In this document: positions 17,341-25,755 of the stretch, one piece after another
How the letters are laid out: every line of letters begins with the position of its first letter
How positions within the stretch are numbered: position 1 is the stretch's first letter
The notes under the pieces: generated by a model
The model's input: only the letters and a program-made list of their open reading frames with translations
Told to the model about the DNA's origin: nothing
The model's database searches: none
Position numbers and translations under genes: made by a program
Assembly (NCBI RefSeq): GCF_036023875.1
Contig: NZ_CP107931.1
Span: forward strand, 4,154,001 to 4,218,000
Origin: Mycobacterium sp. NBC_00419
Lineage (GTDB): Bacteria > Actinomycetota > Actinomycetes > Mycobacteriales > Mycobacteriaceae
DNA length: 64,000 nucleotides
Direction: 5' to 3'

Positions 17341-18696
17341 TCAAGTCGGACTGATGAGGTTGACTCGTCTTGCCAGCCAGGGAAGTTCGGTGGCCAGTCC
17401 CGCTGAGAAGACGCGCCAGTCATGTGCGCCATGGAGTTCGGTGAGGTGGCTCTGCATCCCCGCGGCTGCGGTTGCCTCGTGGACCCGAGCTGCATCGCCG
17501 CGGGTGTCATAGTCAGCGTCGCCGACCACAATTGCAGCCGCGCTGTCAGGGTAGCGACGAATATTCAGCAGATCCAACGGATTTACGCGGCGGAAGGCCG
17601 TCTCATCGCCACGGAAGACTTCGGTGACAGTGCGCCGACGATCGCCGAGCGTGGGTTCCGCCGATCCAGCGATATCGATGAAGCTGGGGTAGACATCGGC
17701 GTGGTTGGTGCCCAGCTGCAGAGCGCAGGTCCCGCCGTAGGAGGCTCCCGCGACGGCCCAGGCAGAGGGCCGCAGGTCGACGCTGAGGTGGGTTTTGATC
17801 CAGGCCGGGACGTCCGTTGCAAGGTAGGTGTCGACATTTCCCAGCGGGGAATTCAGGCATAGCGGGTCGCGGAACGGCCCGCCTGTCGGGTCGGGCACGA
17901 CGACGACCGGCGCCAGGCCGCGGTGGGCGCCGGCGAAGTCGTCCATGATGCGCATCAGCTTTCCCGCACCCACCCAGTCTTGCGGCGTCCCCGGTTGACC
18001 GGTGAGAAGGACAAGTACTGGAAGGCGGGGTTGGACGTCGCCGAAGTACGCCGGAGGCAGGTAGATCTTCGCGCGCCGTGCGACGAAGCCCGACACCGTG
18101 CCGGGGATGTCTGCAGAGCTCAGCTTTCCCCGCGTGGGGAGGCTGGGCGGCGGGGTCCAGGATCGTTCCAACGGTCCGGTCATGTCGCGTGCCAGTGTCT
18201 GAGTCCGCAACGCAGGCAGGGCCACGTCATCCGGCCGGGCCATTCCCAGCGCGTCCCGAGGAGTCGGATAGGCGGCGAACAGAGCGTTGACCTGATTGGC
18301 GCAGGCGGTCATCACAATGACCGTTGACACCACCAAACCCGCACTGACGGCCCAGCGTTCAGCGGACACCGCAAGCGAGGCGGCCAGGCACAACGTGAAG
18401 ACGGCTGCTCCGGCCCACAGCAACACCGAGACCGGAATCCGGTCCGGGAAGAGTTTCCACACATTGCGGGCCAACTCATCACCGGCCACCGTCACCGCGA
18501 ACGCGACGGTCAGGTAGATCACGCACGCTGTTGTCTTGGCCAGCGGCCGTGCCGGACCCTTCAGCATCCGGACCAGCAACCATGTTGCCGCCACGATTCC
18601 CGCGATCTGCAGCAGTCGGGGAAGCGGGCCGGACAACAACTGCCAGTCCAGCATGTGCACGATTCGATGATCGACGGCCAGGGCTGGTTCGCCCAT
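17341..18696 (-). CDS. Membrane-anchored alpha/beta hydrolase (esterase/antigen 85-like)
   Basis: 451 residues. The N-terminal 150 residues hold about four hydrophobic segments (GIVAATWLLVRML, IYLTVAFAVTVAG, VLLWAGAAVFTLCLAASL, SAGLVVSTVIVMTA). The C-terminal catalytic domain has LPVLVLLTGQPGTPQDW, the nucleophile elbow GASYGG, a probable acid in VVGDADYD and His in LHGAHDW. The fold is that of the esterase D/mycolyltransferase group. The active domain probably faces the periplasm. It precedes the ABC exporter in the same direction and is divergent from the two-component system at 18870. Confidence 0.8.
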   Translation of the reverse strand: MGEPALAVDHRIVHMLDWQLLSGPLPRLLQIAGIVAATWLLVRMLKGPARPLAKTTACVIYLTVAFAVTVAGDELARNVWKLFPDRIPVSVLLWAGAAVFTLCLAASLAVSAERWAVSAGLVVSTVIVMTACANQVNALFAAYPTPRDALGMARPDDVALPALRTQTLARDMTGPLERSWTPPPSLPTRGKLSSADIPGTVSGFVARRAKIYLPPAYFGDVQPRLPVLVLLTGQPGTPQDWVGAGKLMRIMDDFAGAHRGLAPVVVVPDPTGGPFRDPLCLNSPLGNVDTYLATDVPAWIKTHLSVDLRPSAWAVAGASYGGTCALQLGTNHADVYPSFIDIAGSAEPTLGDRRRTVTEVFRGDETAFRRVNPLDLLNIRRYPDSAAAIVVGDADYDTRGDAARVHEATAAAGMQSHLTELHGAHDWRVFSAGLATELPWLARRVNLISPT

Positions 18697-18869
18697 CCAC
18701 CGATCGGCCAGATCGGGCAGCCGGTCGTCTTACGGCAAGATGGCGCCTTTCGACGATCGGCTGTTTGTCACCAGTCACCTGACTGGAGTTGGGTGTTCTC
18801 GTGTCGACGGCCCGGCGCGGATGAATAAGCTCGGGGGGAAGCCGTCACAGGCAGGCGAGGAGAACTCGG

Positions 18870-19520
18870 GTGTTGAAAGTCGTCATCGTCGATGACGAAG
18901 CGCTGATCCGATCCGGATTCGAGTTGATTCTGTCCGCCATCGACGACATCGAGGTGGCTGCGACCTGTGACGGCGTGCAGGCGGTGCGGGTCATCACCGA
19001 TTGCCGGCCCGACGTCGTTCTGCTCGACATCCGGATGCCCGGCAAGGACGGTTTGGGCGTCCTTGCCGACCTTGCGCAGTTGGCGTCGCCCCCGGCAGTG
19101 GCGATGTTGACCACCTTCGACACTGACGAGTACATCGCGAAGGCGTTGCGTTTGGGGGCTGCGGGATTTCTTCTGAAGGACACCGACCCCGAGCAGCTGC
19201 CGCACCTGGTGCGCAGTCTGGCCGCGGGCGGACTGGTCCTGTCCAACAAGGTCAGCCCCAAGGTGATCGCCGGATATCTGGGTGACCGGCCCGACGACAC
19301 TGCGGTGCGGATCATCGGCGGATTGTCTGACCGGGAAGGCCAGGTGCTGCGCCTGCTGGCGCGGGGCCGTTCCAACGGGGAAATCGCATCGACCCTGTAC
19401 TCGAGCGTGGGAACAGTAAAGGACCAGGTCTCCTCGATTTTGTCCAAACTCGGCGTCAAGTCGCGGGTCGAGGCCGCGATCATCGCCCAGCGCGCACGTC
19501 TGCTCGACGATCCATGTTGA
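18870..19520 (+). CDS. Two-component response regulator, NarL/LuxR family
   Basis: 216 residues, GTG start. Receiver domain: acidic pair VDDEA (8-10), phosphoacceptor Asp53 in LLDIRMPGKDG, Thr in MLTTFDTDEY and Lys in FLLKDTDPE. The C-terminal LuxR helix-turn-helix (about 150-210) has LSDREGQVLRLLARGRSNGEIA and VKDQVSSILSKL. It is translated just ahead of its sensor kinase (7-base overlap). Because it is divergent from the esterase-ABC pair across a 173-base gap, it is a likely regulator of that pair. Confidence 0.92.
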   Translation: MLKVVIVDDEALIRSGFELILSAIDDIEVAATCDGVQAVRVITDCRPDVVLLDIRMPGKDGLGVLADLAQLASPPAVAMLTTFDTDEYIAKALRLGAAGFLLKDTDPEQLPHLVRSLAAGGLVLSNKVSPKVIAGYLGDRPDDTAVRIIGGLSDREGQVLRLLARGRSNGEIASTLYSSVGTVKDQVSSILSKLGVKSRVEAAIIAQRARLLDDPC

Positions 19521-20623
19521 AGTCCGCTCCCAGCGCGAAGACCCGGCGGGTGCTCATTGAGTTCGCGGTGTTCGCGCTGAGCCTCGGAGACGCGTTGGGC
19601 TCGCTGCTGCCCGACGAGCCCGTCCGCCACTGGGTGTTGGCCGGGATCGCGGTGACGGGCCTGCTGATCCGCCGCAGGGCGCCGTACCTGGCGCTGATAC
19701 TCGCGCTGCCAGCGGTGGCGACGGATTCAGCGGTCATCGCCGCGATGATCGCGCTCTACACCATCGGCGAGCGGCGGCCGGCCAGGCTCGGCATCGTCGC
19801 AGCCTGCGCGGCGTTCTTCGTCTGCTACACCGCACTGTGGGATCAGTCCTACTCAGGCGTCGACACGTTGCTGAACCTGGTCTACGCCATCATCTTCTCG
19901 ACGGCGCCGGTGTGGCTGGGCATGCTCATCACCGCGCGCTCCGAACTGTCGGACAAGCTGGCCGAGATCGAGCGGGTCCGGCGGCATGAAGAGGAACTGG
20001 TCGTCGAGCGCGCGGTGGCCGGCGAACGGGCGGCGCTTGCCCGCGAGATGCACGATGTGGTGTCCCACCAGGTCAGCCTCATCGCTGTGCAGGCCGGTGC
20101 GCTGCAAGTCACCTCGCACGACTCGGCCGCGATCGATGCGGCGCGGACGATCCGGATGCTCAGTGTCCGGACTCTCGATGAGTTGCGGGAGATGGTCCGG
20201 GTGCTGCGGCCATCTGGGGAGCCGGGTGTCGGTCTCGCGCCACAACCCGGGATCGACGACATCGCGGCCCTCGTGGCGTCCTCGCGCGTGCCGACCCGCA
20301 TCGACACCGTCGACCATCTCGGTGCTGCGCCCCCGGCTCCGGTGCAGCGCGCGGTCTATCGCGCAGTCCAGGAGGGCCTGACCAACATCGCCAAACACGC
20401 CCCCGGCGCCAGCGCCACTCTCGCACTGCGTGTCGACCCGAACCGGGTGAGTGTGTCGTTGACCAACACCAAACCCACCCGTGCGCCTGAACAACTGCCG
20501 AGTTCCCAGCACGGACTGCTCGGCCTGCAGGAACGCGCGGAGCTGCTGGGCGGCGAGCTGACGGCAGGGCGTTGCGACGACGGCGGCTACCGGTTGACGA
20601 TGACCCTGCCGATTCACACCTAG
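19514..20623 (+). CDS. Sensor histidine kinase, HisKA_3 family
   Basis: 369 residues. Residues 10-140 contain about five membrane segments with little extracellular sequence, suggesting that it senses membrane state. The dimerisation/phosphoacceptor region has ALAREMHDVVSHQVSLIAVQ, with His180 as the phosphorylated residue. The HATPase_c domain follows (EGLTNIAKHAPGA, then GLLGLQERAELLGGELTAG). It overlaps the response regulator and forms a standard NarL-type pair. Confidence 0.92.
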   Translation: MLKSAPSAKTRRVLIEFAVFALSLGDALGSLLPDEPVRHWVLAGIAVTGLLIRRRAPYLALILALPAVATDSAVIAAMIALYTIGERRPARLGIVAACAAFFVCYTALWDQSYSGVDTLLNLVYAIIFSTAPVWLGMLITARSELSDKLAEIERVRRHEEELVVERAVAGERAALAREMHDVVSHQVSLIAVQAGALQVTSHDSAAIDAARTIRMLSVRTLDELREMVRVLRPSGEPGVGLAPQPGIDDIAALVASSRVPTRIDTVDHLGAAPPAPVQRAVYRAVQEGLTNIAKHAPGASATLALRVDPNRVSVSLTNTKPTRAPEQLPSSQHGLLGLQERAELLGGELTAGRCDDGGYRLTMTLPIHT

Positions 20624-20701
20624 CTCATGCGGCAGGCATCGGGGGCCGCCCAGTAATCCACTTGCTCAGCGCACAGGACCGCGCGGTCGTACGATGCGGC
20701 G

Positions 20702-21574
20702 ATGGGCGACGTCGAGACGAACGGTTCACCACCGAAGGGCAAACAGAAGAAGAAGTCTGTTCGCAAGATCTCCAACGAGGCCTACGAAGCCGAGTTGTTC
20801 AGGCTGCAAACAGAGTTCGTCAAACTTCAGGAGTGGGTGCGCCACACCGGTGCGCGCATCGTGGTGATCTTCGAGGGCCGTGATGCCGCGGGCAAGGGCG
20901 GAACGATCAAGCGCATCACCGAGTATCTGAGCCCCCGGGTGGCTCGCATCGAGGCGCTACCCGCGCCGACCGAGCGCGAACGCGGGCAGTGGTACTACCA
21001 GCGCTACATCCAGCAGTTGCCTGCCAAGGGCGAGATCGTGCTCTTCGACCGGTCCTGGTACAACCGGGCCGGCGTGGAGAAGGTGATGGGATTCTGCACC
21101 CCGCAGGAACATTCGCTGTTCCTGCGGCAGACGCCGATCTTCGAGCAGATGCTCCTCGACGACGGGATCCTCCTGCGCAAGTACTGGTTCTCGGTGTCCG
21201 ACGAGGAGCAGCTGCGCCGGTTCCGCTCGCGGCTCAATGATCCTGTGCGGCAATGGAAACTGTCACCGATGGACCTGGAGTCGATCTACCGGTGGGAGGA
21301 CTACTCGCGCGCCAAGGACCAGATGATGGTGCACACCGACGTGCCCAACAGCCCGTGGTACGTCGTGGAATCCGACATCAAAAAGCACGCACGCCTGAAC
21401 ATGATGGCCCACCTGCTGTCGAGCATCGACTATCACGAGGTCGATCTGCCCAAGGTCGACCTGCCGGAGCGCCCGGTGATCAGCGGCAGCTACTACCGCC
21501 CCGCACGTGAGTTGGCGACGTATGTGCCCGACTACGTGTCCACCCTCGTCGGCGATCAGGAGAACGGCAGCTAA
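20702..21574 (+). CDS. ppk2: Polyphosphate kinase 2
   Basis: 290 residues. A basic lysine-rich N-terminus (KGKQKKKSVRK) is followed by the PPK2 core: Walker A GRDAAGKGGTIKR (about 60-72), Walker B LFDRSWYNRAGVE and lid region RQTPIFEQML. PPK2 enzymes use polyphosphate to phosphorylate nucleoside diphosphates, controlling polyphosphate and GTP pools. The size and the PAPTERERGQWYYQRY segment match the one-domain class. Corresponds in position to Rv3232c. Confidence 0.95.
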   Translation: MGDVETNGSPPKGKQKKKSVRKISNEAYEAELFRLQTEFVKLQEWVRHTGARIVVIFEGRDAAGKGGTIKRITEYLSPRVARIEALPAPTERERGQWYYQRYIQQLPAKGEIVLFDRSWYNRAGVEKVMGFCTPQEHSLFLRQTPIFEQMLLDDGILLRKYWFSVSDEEQLRRFRSRLNDPVRQWKLSPMDLESIYRWEDYSRAKDQMMVHTDVPNSPWYVVESDIKKHARLNMMAHLLSSIDYHEVDLPKVDLPERPVISGSYYRPARELATYVPDYVSTLVGDQENGS

Positions 21575-21583
21575 TCTTCGTGG

Positions 21584-22093
21584 GTGCGGGTGTATATCCC
21601 GGCCACGTTGGCCATGCTCCAACGGTTGGTCGTCGACAGTTCCATGCAGCCGCTGTCCGGTACGGCGTTCGCGGTGACCCACACCCTGCGTGAGTCCTAT
21701 GCCGAGGGTGATGACGAAGAACTCGCCGAGGTCGCCCTAGGTGAAGCGGCGCTGGCCTCGCTGCGGCTGCTGGCCTCCGAGTCTGATTCGGGCCCGGGTC
21801 TGCCACTGCGCCGCGCGGTACTGGTGGCCGACGTCCCCGACGCCGCGGTGACGTCCCGCCCCGACCTCGACGATGCCGTGGTGCGCCTCGACGGGCGGGT
21901 CGGGCTCGACCAGGTGGTGGCCGCCTACGTCGACAATGCCGCGGCCGAATCCGCTGTCGAAGCCGCGATCGCCGTCATCGACGACGCGGATCTGGGCGAC
22001 GAGGACGCCGAGTTGACGGTCGGCGATGCCCAAGACCATGACCTGGCCTGGTATGCCAGTCAAGAGCTGCCGTTCCTGCTCGAACTGCTGTGA
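21584..22093 (+). CDS. Conserved actinobacterial protein (Rv3231c-like, DUF6912)
   Basis: 169 residues starting [16 protein letters not shown], with [15 protein letters not shown] strands ([17 protein letters not shown]) and an acidic C-terminal part ([18 protein letters not shown]) ending [14 protein letters not shown]. No enzymatic motif. Nine bases after ppk2 on the same strand, so probably cotranscribed with it. Function unknown. Confidence 0.75.
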   Translation: MRVYIPATLAMLQRLVVDSSMQPLSGTAFAVTHTLRESYAEGDDEELAEVALGEAALASLRLLASESDSGPGLPLRRAVLVADVPDAAVTSRPDLDDAVVRLDGRVGLDQVVAAYVDNAAAESAVEAAIAVIDDADLGDEDAELTVGDAQDHDLAWYASQELPFLLELL

Positions 22094-22113
22094 GCGCCTG
22101 GATACGGAACCGT

Positions 22114-22133
22114 AAGTTACGGTACCGTAGGTT
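22114..22133. promoter_or_regulatory. Palindromic operator upstream of the reductase gene
   Basis: AAGTTACG-GTAC-CGTAGGTT, 8-base arms matching at six positions, 20 bases before ATG 22153. It overlaps another perfect inverted repeat, ACCGTAA-G-TTACGGT (22109-22123). The same 8+4+8 design, with a perfect match, stands before desA3 at 23311-23330. This looks like a TetR-type repressor site controlling both partners of the desaturase system. Confidence 0.6.
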
Positions 22134-22152
22134 GGACACGGCAGGAGCAGAC

Positions 22153-23295
22153 ATGGGCAAAAGCGATGTCAAGAGCAGTGCACATGTGGTCGACACGGAG
22201 CGGCCGGTGGTCGCGGGCGCCGGAAAGCGGCCGCTGATCGATGCGGCGCGCGCACTGGTCGGCCGGATCACCACGCCCCTGCTTCCCGACGACTATCTAC
22301 AGCTGGCCAACCCGCTGTGGTCGGCGCGGGAGCTGCGGGGCCGGGTGGTCGAGGTCCGCCGGGAGACCGAGGACTCCGCGACGCTGGTGATCAAGCCGGG
22401 CTGGGGGTTCACCTTCGACTACGAGCCGGGCCAGTACGTCGGGATCGGCCTGCTGGTCGACGGCCGCTGGCGGTGGCGGTCCTACTCGCTGACGTCGAGC
22501 CCGGTGACATCCGGCTCGAGCCGGACGATCGCGATCACGGTCAAGGCGATGCCCGAGGGCTTTCTGTCCACCCACCTTGTCGGTGGTGTGCAGCCGGGCA
22601 CCATCGTGCGGCTGGCCGCACCCCAGGGCAACTTCGTCATGCCCGATCCCGCACCGGCGTCGGTGCTCTTCCTGACCGGCGGCTCCGGGGTTACCCCGGT
22701 GATGTCGATGCTGCGCACCCTGGCCCGCCGTGACCAGATTGGGGACGTCGTCCACATTCATTCGGCCCCAACGCAATCCGACGTCATGTTCGCTGCCGAA
22801 CTCGAACAGCTCGCACGCGACCACGCGGGCTACCGGCTGACGGTGCGCACCACCCGCACCGAGGGACGGCTGGATCTCCAGCGAGTGGGCGAACTGGTGC
22901 CGGACTGGCGTGAGCGCCAGACCTGGGCCTGTGGGCCCGAGGGCATGCTCGACGATGCCCACTCACTGTGGCGGGCGGCCGGCATCGCCGATCGTCTGCA
23001 TCTGGAGCGCTTCGCGGCCTCCCGCGCACCCGGTCACGGTCAGGGCGGCACGGTCACCTTCGGGCGTAGTGGCAAGACGCTGACGGTGGATGCGGCGACC
23101 TCGCTGATGGAGGCGGGGGAGCAGGCCGGTGTCCGGATGCCGTTCGGCTGCCGGATGGGCATCTGCCAGTCGTGTGTGGTGAGCCTGGTCGACGGACATG
23201 TCCGTGACCTGCGTACCGGCGCCGAGCACGAGCCCGGCACCCGAATTCAGACGTGCGTTTCGTCGCCGTCCGGTGACTGTGTACTCGATGTATGA
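22153..23295 (+). CDS. Desaturase electron-transfer reductase (FAD, NAD(P)H and 2Fe-2S)
   Basis: 380 residues; ATG 22153 is chosen for its GGCAGGAG site. Domains in order: FAD-binding barrel with [11 protein letters not shown] (about 115-125), NAD(P)H-binding [14 protein letters not shown] (about 175-188), and a C-terminal plant-type ferredoxin domain with [11 protein letters not shown] and a final Cys in QTCVSSP. It is the homologue of Rv3230c, known to supply electrons to the DesA3 stearoyl-CoA desaturase. It lies 70 bases before desA3 and shares an operator with it. Confidence 0.92.
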   Translation: MGKSDVKSSAHVVDTERPVVAGAGKRPLIDAARALVGRITTPLLPDDYLQLANPLWSARELRGRVVEVRRETEDSATLVIKPGWGFTFDYEPGQYVGIGLLVDGRWRWRSYSLTSSPVTSGSSRTIAITVKAMPEGFLSTHLVGGVQPGTIVRLAAPQGNFVMPDPAPASVLFLTGGSGVTPVMSMLRTLARRDQIGDVVHIHSAPTQSDVMFAAELEQLARDHAGYRLTVRTTRTEGRLDLQRVGELVPDWRERQTWACGPEGMLDDAHSLWRAAGIADRLHLERFAASRAPGHGQGGTVTFGRSGKTLTVDAATSLMEAGEQAGVRMPFGCRMGICQSCVVSLVDGHVRDLRTGAEHEPGTRIQTCVSSPSGDCVLDV

Positions 23296-23310
23296 GGTTT
23301 ACTGGCTAGT

Positions 23311-23330
23311 AACCTACGGGTACGTAGGTT
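23311..23330. promoter_or_regulatory. Palindromic operator upstream of desA3
   Basis: AACCTACG-GGTA-CGTAGGTT: perfect 8-base arms around a 4-base centre, 35 bases before the desA3 start. A second, weaker TACG-GTAG-CGTA element (23330-23341) follows at once. The match to the site at 22114 implies a common regulator, probably a TetR-family protein encoded elsewhere, because no such gene is adjacent. Confidence 0.65.
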
Positions 23331-23365
23331 ACGGTAGCGTAGGAAGCTGAAGGGAGGCCTGACAC

Positions 23366-24616
23366 ATGGCAATCACCGACGTGGACGTCTTCGCGCATCT
23401 CACTGACGCCGATATCGAGAGCCTTGCCGTCGAACTCGACACCATCCGCCAAGACATCGAAGACTCCCGGGGCGAGCGGGACGCTCGCTACATCCGCCGC
23501 ACCATCGCCGCCCAGCGCGGCCTCGAGATCGCCGGCCGGCTGATGCTGGCCGCCAGCTCGAAGCGATCCGCGTGGTGGGCCGGAACGGCAACCCTGGGCG
23601 TGGCCAAGATCATCGAGAACATGGAGATCGGCCACAACGTCATGCACGGCCAGTGGGACTGGATGAACGATCCCGAGATTCACTCCTCGACGTGGGAGTG
23701 GGACATGAGCGGGTCCTCCAAGCACTGGCGGTTCACCCACAACTTCATGCACCACAAGTACACCAACATCCTCGGCATGGACGACGATGTGGGCTACGGC
23801 GTGATCCGGGTGACCCGCGATCAGCGCTGGAAGCCGTTCAACCTCTACGGCAACCTGCTGTTCAACACCCTGCTGGCCATCGGCTTCGAATGGGGCGTGG
23901 GGCTGCAGCACCTGGAGCTCGGCAAGATCTCCAAGGGCCGCGACGACCGCAAGGCCACGCTGATCCGTGTGCGTGAGTTCGGCGTCAAGGCCGGCAGGCA
24001 GCTGTTCAAGGATTACGTGGCATTCCCGGCCATCACCTCGCTGTCGCCGGGGGCGACGTTCCGCTCGACGGCGACGGCCAACGCGGTGGCCAACGTGATC
24101 CGCAACGTGTGGGCCAACGCGGTGATCTTCTGCGGCCACTTCCCTGATGGCGCAGAGAAATTCACCAAGACCGACATGGTGGGCGAGAGCAAGGGCCAGT
24201 GGTATCTGCGCCAGATGCTCGGCAGCGCCAACATCGACGGCGGCCCGGCGATGGATTTCATGACCGGCAACCTGTCCTACCAGATCGAGCACCACCTGTA
24301 TCCGGACCTGCCGAGCAACCGGCTCTCCGAGATCTCGGTGCGGGTGCGCCAACTCTGCGAGAAGTACGACCTGCCGTACACCAGTGGGCCTTTCCTGGTC
24401 CAGTACGGCAAGTCGTGGCGGACCATCGCCAAGCTGTCGCTACCGGACCGGTTCCTGCGCGACACCGCCGATAACGCACCGGAGACTCGCAGCGAGCGGA
24501 TGTTCGCCGATCTCGATCCGGGCTACGCCGGGGTGGATCCGCAGACCGGTCGCAAGCGTGGTCTCAAGACCGCGATCAGCGCGGTCCGGGAGTGGCGGCG
24601 GGCCAGGTCGGCCTAG
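23366..24616 (+). CDS. desA3: Acyl-CoA delta-9 desaturase DesA3
   Basis: 416 residues. The three histidine clusters of membrane di-iron desaturases are present: GHNVMHGQWDW (about 90), HNFMHHKYTN (about 128) and QIEHHLYPDLPSNR (about 309). Hydrophobic segments lie between the boxes. DesA3 converts stearoyl-CoA to oleoyl-CoA for membrane phospholipids and triacylglycerol. Start ATG 23366 has GAGGCC close by. It acts with the reductase just upstream. Confidence 0.95.
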   Translation: MAITDVDVFAHLTDADIESLAVELDTIRQDIEDSRGERDARYIRRTIAAQRGLEIAGRLMLAASSKRSAWWAGTATLGVAKIIENMEIGHNVMHGQWDWMNDPEIHSSTWEWDMSGSSKHWRFTHNFMHHKYTNILGMDDDVGYGVIRVTRDQRWKPFNLYGNLLFNTLLAIGFEWGVGLQHLELGKISKGRDDRKATLIRVREFGVKAGRQLFKDYVAFPAITSLSPGATFRSTATANAVANVIRNVWANAVIFCGHFPDGAEKFTKTDMVGESKGQWYLRQMLGSANIDGGPAMDFMTGNLSYQIEHHLYPDLPSNRLSEISVRVRQLCEKYDLPYTSGPFLVQYGKSWRTIAKLSLPDRFLRDTADNAPETRSERMFADLDPGYAGVDPQTGRKRGLKTAISAVREWRRARSA

Positions 24617-24617
24617 G

Positions 24618-24636
24618 GCGGCAACGCTTTTGCCGC
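24618..24636 (+). terminator. Hairpin after desA3
   Basis: GCGGCAA-CGCTT-TTGCCGC: a 7-base perfect stem and 5-base loop, starting two bases after the desA3 stop. There is no long T-run. Confidence 0.5.
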
Positions 24637-24747
24637 TGCGCGGTTTGCTCGCCGCGCCAAGATGACGGTTCGCCATTACGCTGATGAACAGTTGGTGACT
24701 GATCGGCGAACACAGCCTCTCGCTGTCTGGCATCGGGAGGCGCTGTT

Positions 24748-25755
24748 ATCGGAAAGTACGTCGGCTACGTCCGTCGCGACGACCGGCTACATGGTTTTCT
24801 CGGCAGCATCTGCCGAGACCATCTTGGCGCGCACACCCCGTCCCCGGCGTTTCGGGCCTTTCGGTTGCACGGCAGCAATGAGGTCTACGCCTACGAGGAA
24901 AAGCACAGCCGGGCCCGGGTCATCTGCAAGTTCTACGGTCCGCGCTTCGGGTGGGATCGCGACAAAGCCGCGGGCATGGCCTACCGCGAGTACGACAGTC
25001 TTCAGCGGTTGCGCGGGTACGACCTCGTCGGCTCACCGCACCACGTGATCCGCCCGCTGGCGGTGGCACCCGACATCAACGGGGTCATCGCCCTGGAGTT
25101 CTACGCCGGTGAGCAGTTCAGTGCCGCCATCGAGCGGTCCATCCGGGACAACGACCACGCCCACCTGTACTGGCGCCTGAAGGCCCTCGCGTATTTTCTT
25201 GCCACACAACATAATCGGACGGCGAACGGTAAGACCGTCGACTTCGACGTCGACTGCCGCTACTTCGGCCAGATCGTCGAGCGGCTCGAGCGCCACCACC
25301 GCATCGGTCACTGGGATGCCGAGGAACTGCTGTGGTTGCAAGGGCTGTGGCGAGACCGCCCGGCGATGTGGCAGGACCGCCAGGTGTGGCTGCACGGTGA
25401 CGCCACCCCGGCGAACTTCCTGTTCGGCCATGGCCTGGACGTCGCCGCCATCGACCTGGAGCGGATGAAGCGCGGGGACCGGATGTTCGACGTCGGGCGG
25501 GTGGCCGGGGAATTGCAGCATGCGTTCATGCTCGCCACCGGCTCCCGCAAGCGCGCCGAGCCCTTCATCGGTCACTTCCTGTGGGAGTACAGCTGCCATT
25601 TCCCCGACCGCGGTAGTGCTTTCGCGTCGATCACGTCGCGGGTGCCGTACTTCATGGCGCTCAACCTGCTGCGGATCGCCCGCAACGACTACATTTCACC
25701 CGAGTACGGCGCGCGCCTGGTCCGCAAAGCCAAGCTGCTGCTGCAGGCTTCGTGA
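24748..25755 (+). CDS. Phosphotransferase family protein with apparent non-canonical start
   Basis: From codon ATC 24748 the frame gives 335 residues beginning IGKYVGYVRRDDRLHGFLG. The kinase-like core has VWLHGDATPANFLF (catalytic loop, H-G-D...N) and AAIDLERMKRGDRMFDVGR (metal-binding D), typical of APH/choline-kinase-like enzymes. An in-frame stop at 24697-24699 and the absence of ATG, GTG or TTG before TTG 24865 leave no ordinary start for the protein-like N-terminus. GGGAGG at 24735-24740 sits seven bases before ATC. Either AUC is used, or the start codon is mutated or misread. The stop overlaps the next gene's GTG, so it is coupled to the HAD hydrolase. Confidence 0.7.
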   Translation: MGKYVGYVRRDDRLHGFLGSICRDHLGAHTPSPAFRAFRLHGSNEVYAYEEKHSRARVICKFYGPRFGWDRDKAAGMAYREYDSLQRLRGYDLVGSPHHVIRPLAVAPDINGVIALEFYAGEQFSAAIERSIRDNDHAHLYWRLKALAYFLATQHNRTANGKTVDFDVDCRYFGQIVERLERHHRIGHWDAEELLWLQGLWRDRPAMWQDRQVWLHGDATPANFLFGHGLDVAAIDLERMKRGDRMFDVGRVAGELQHAFMLATGSRKRAEPFIGHFLWEYSCHFPDRGSAFASITSRVPYFMALNLLRIARNDYISPEYGARLVRKAKLLLQAS

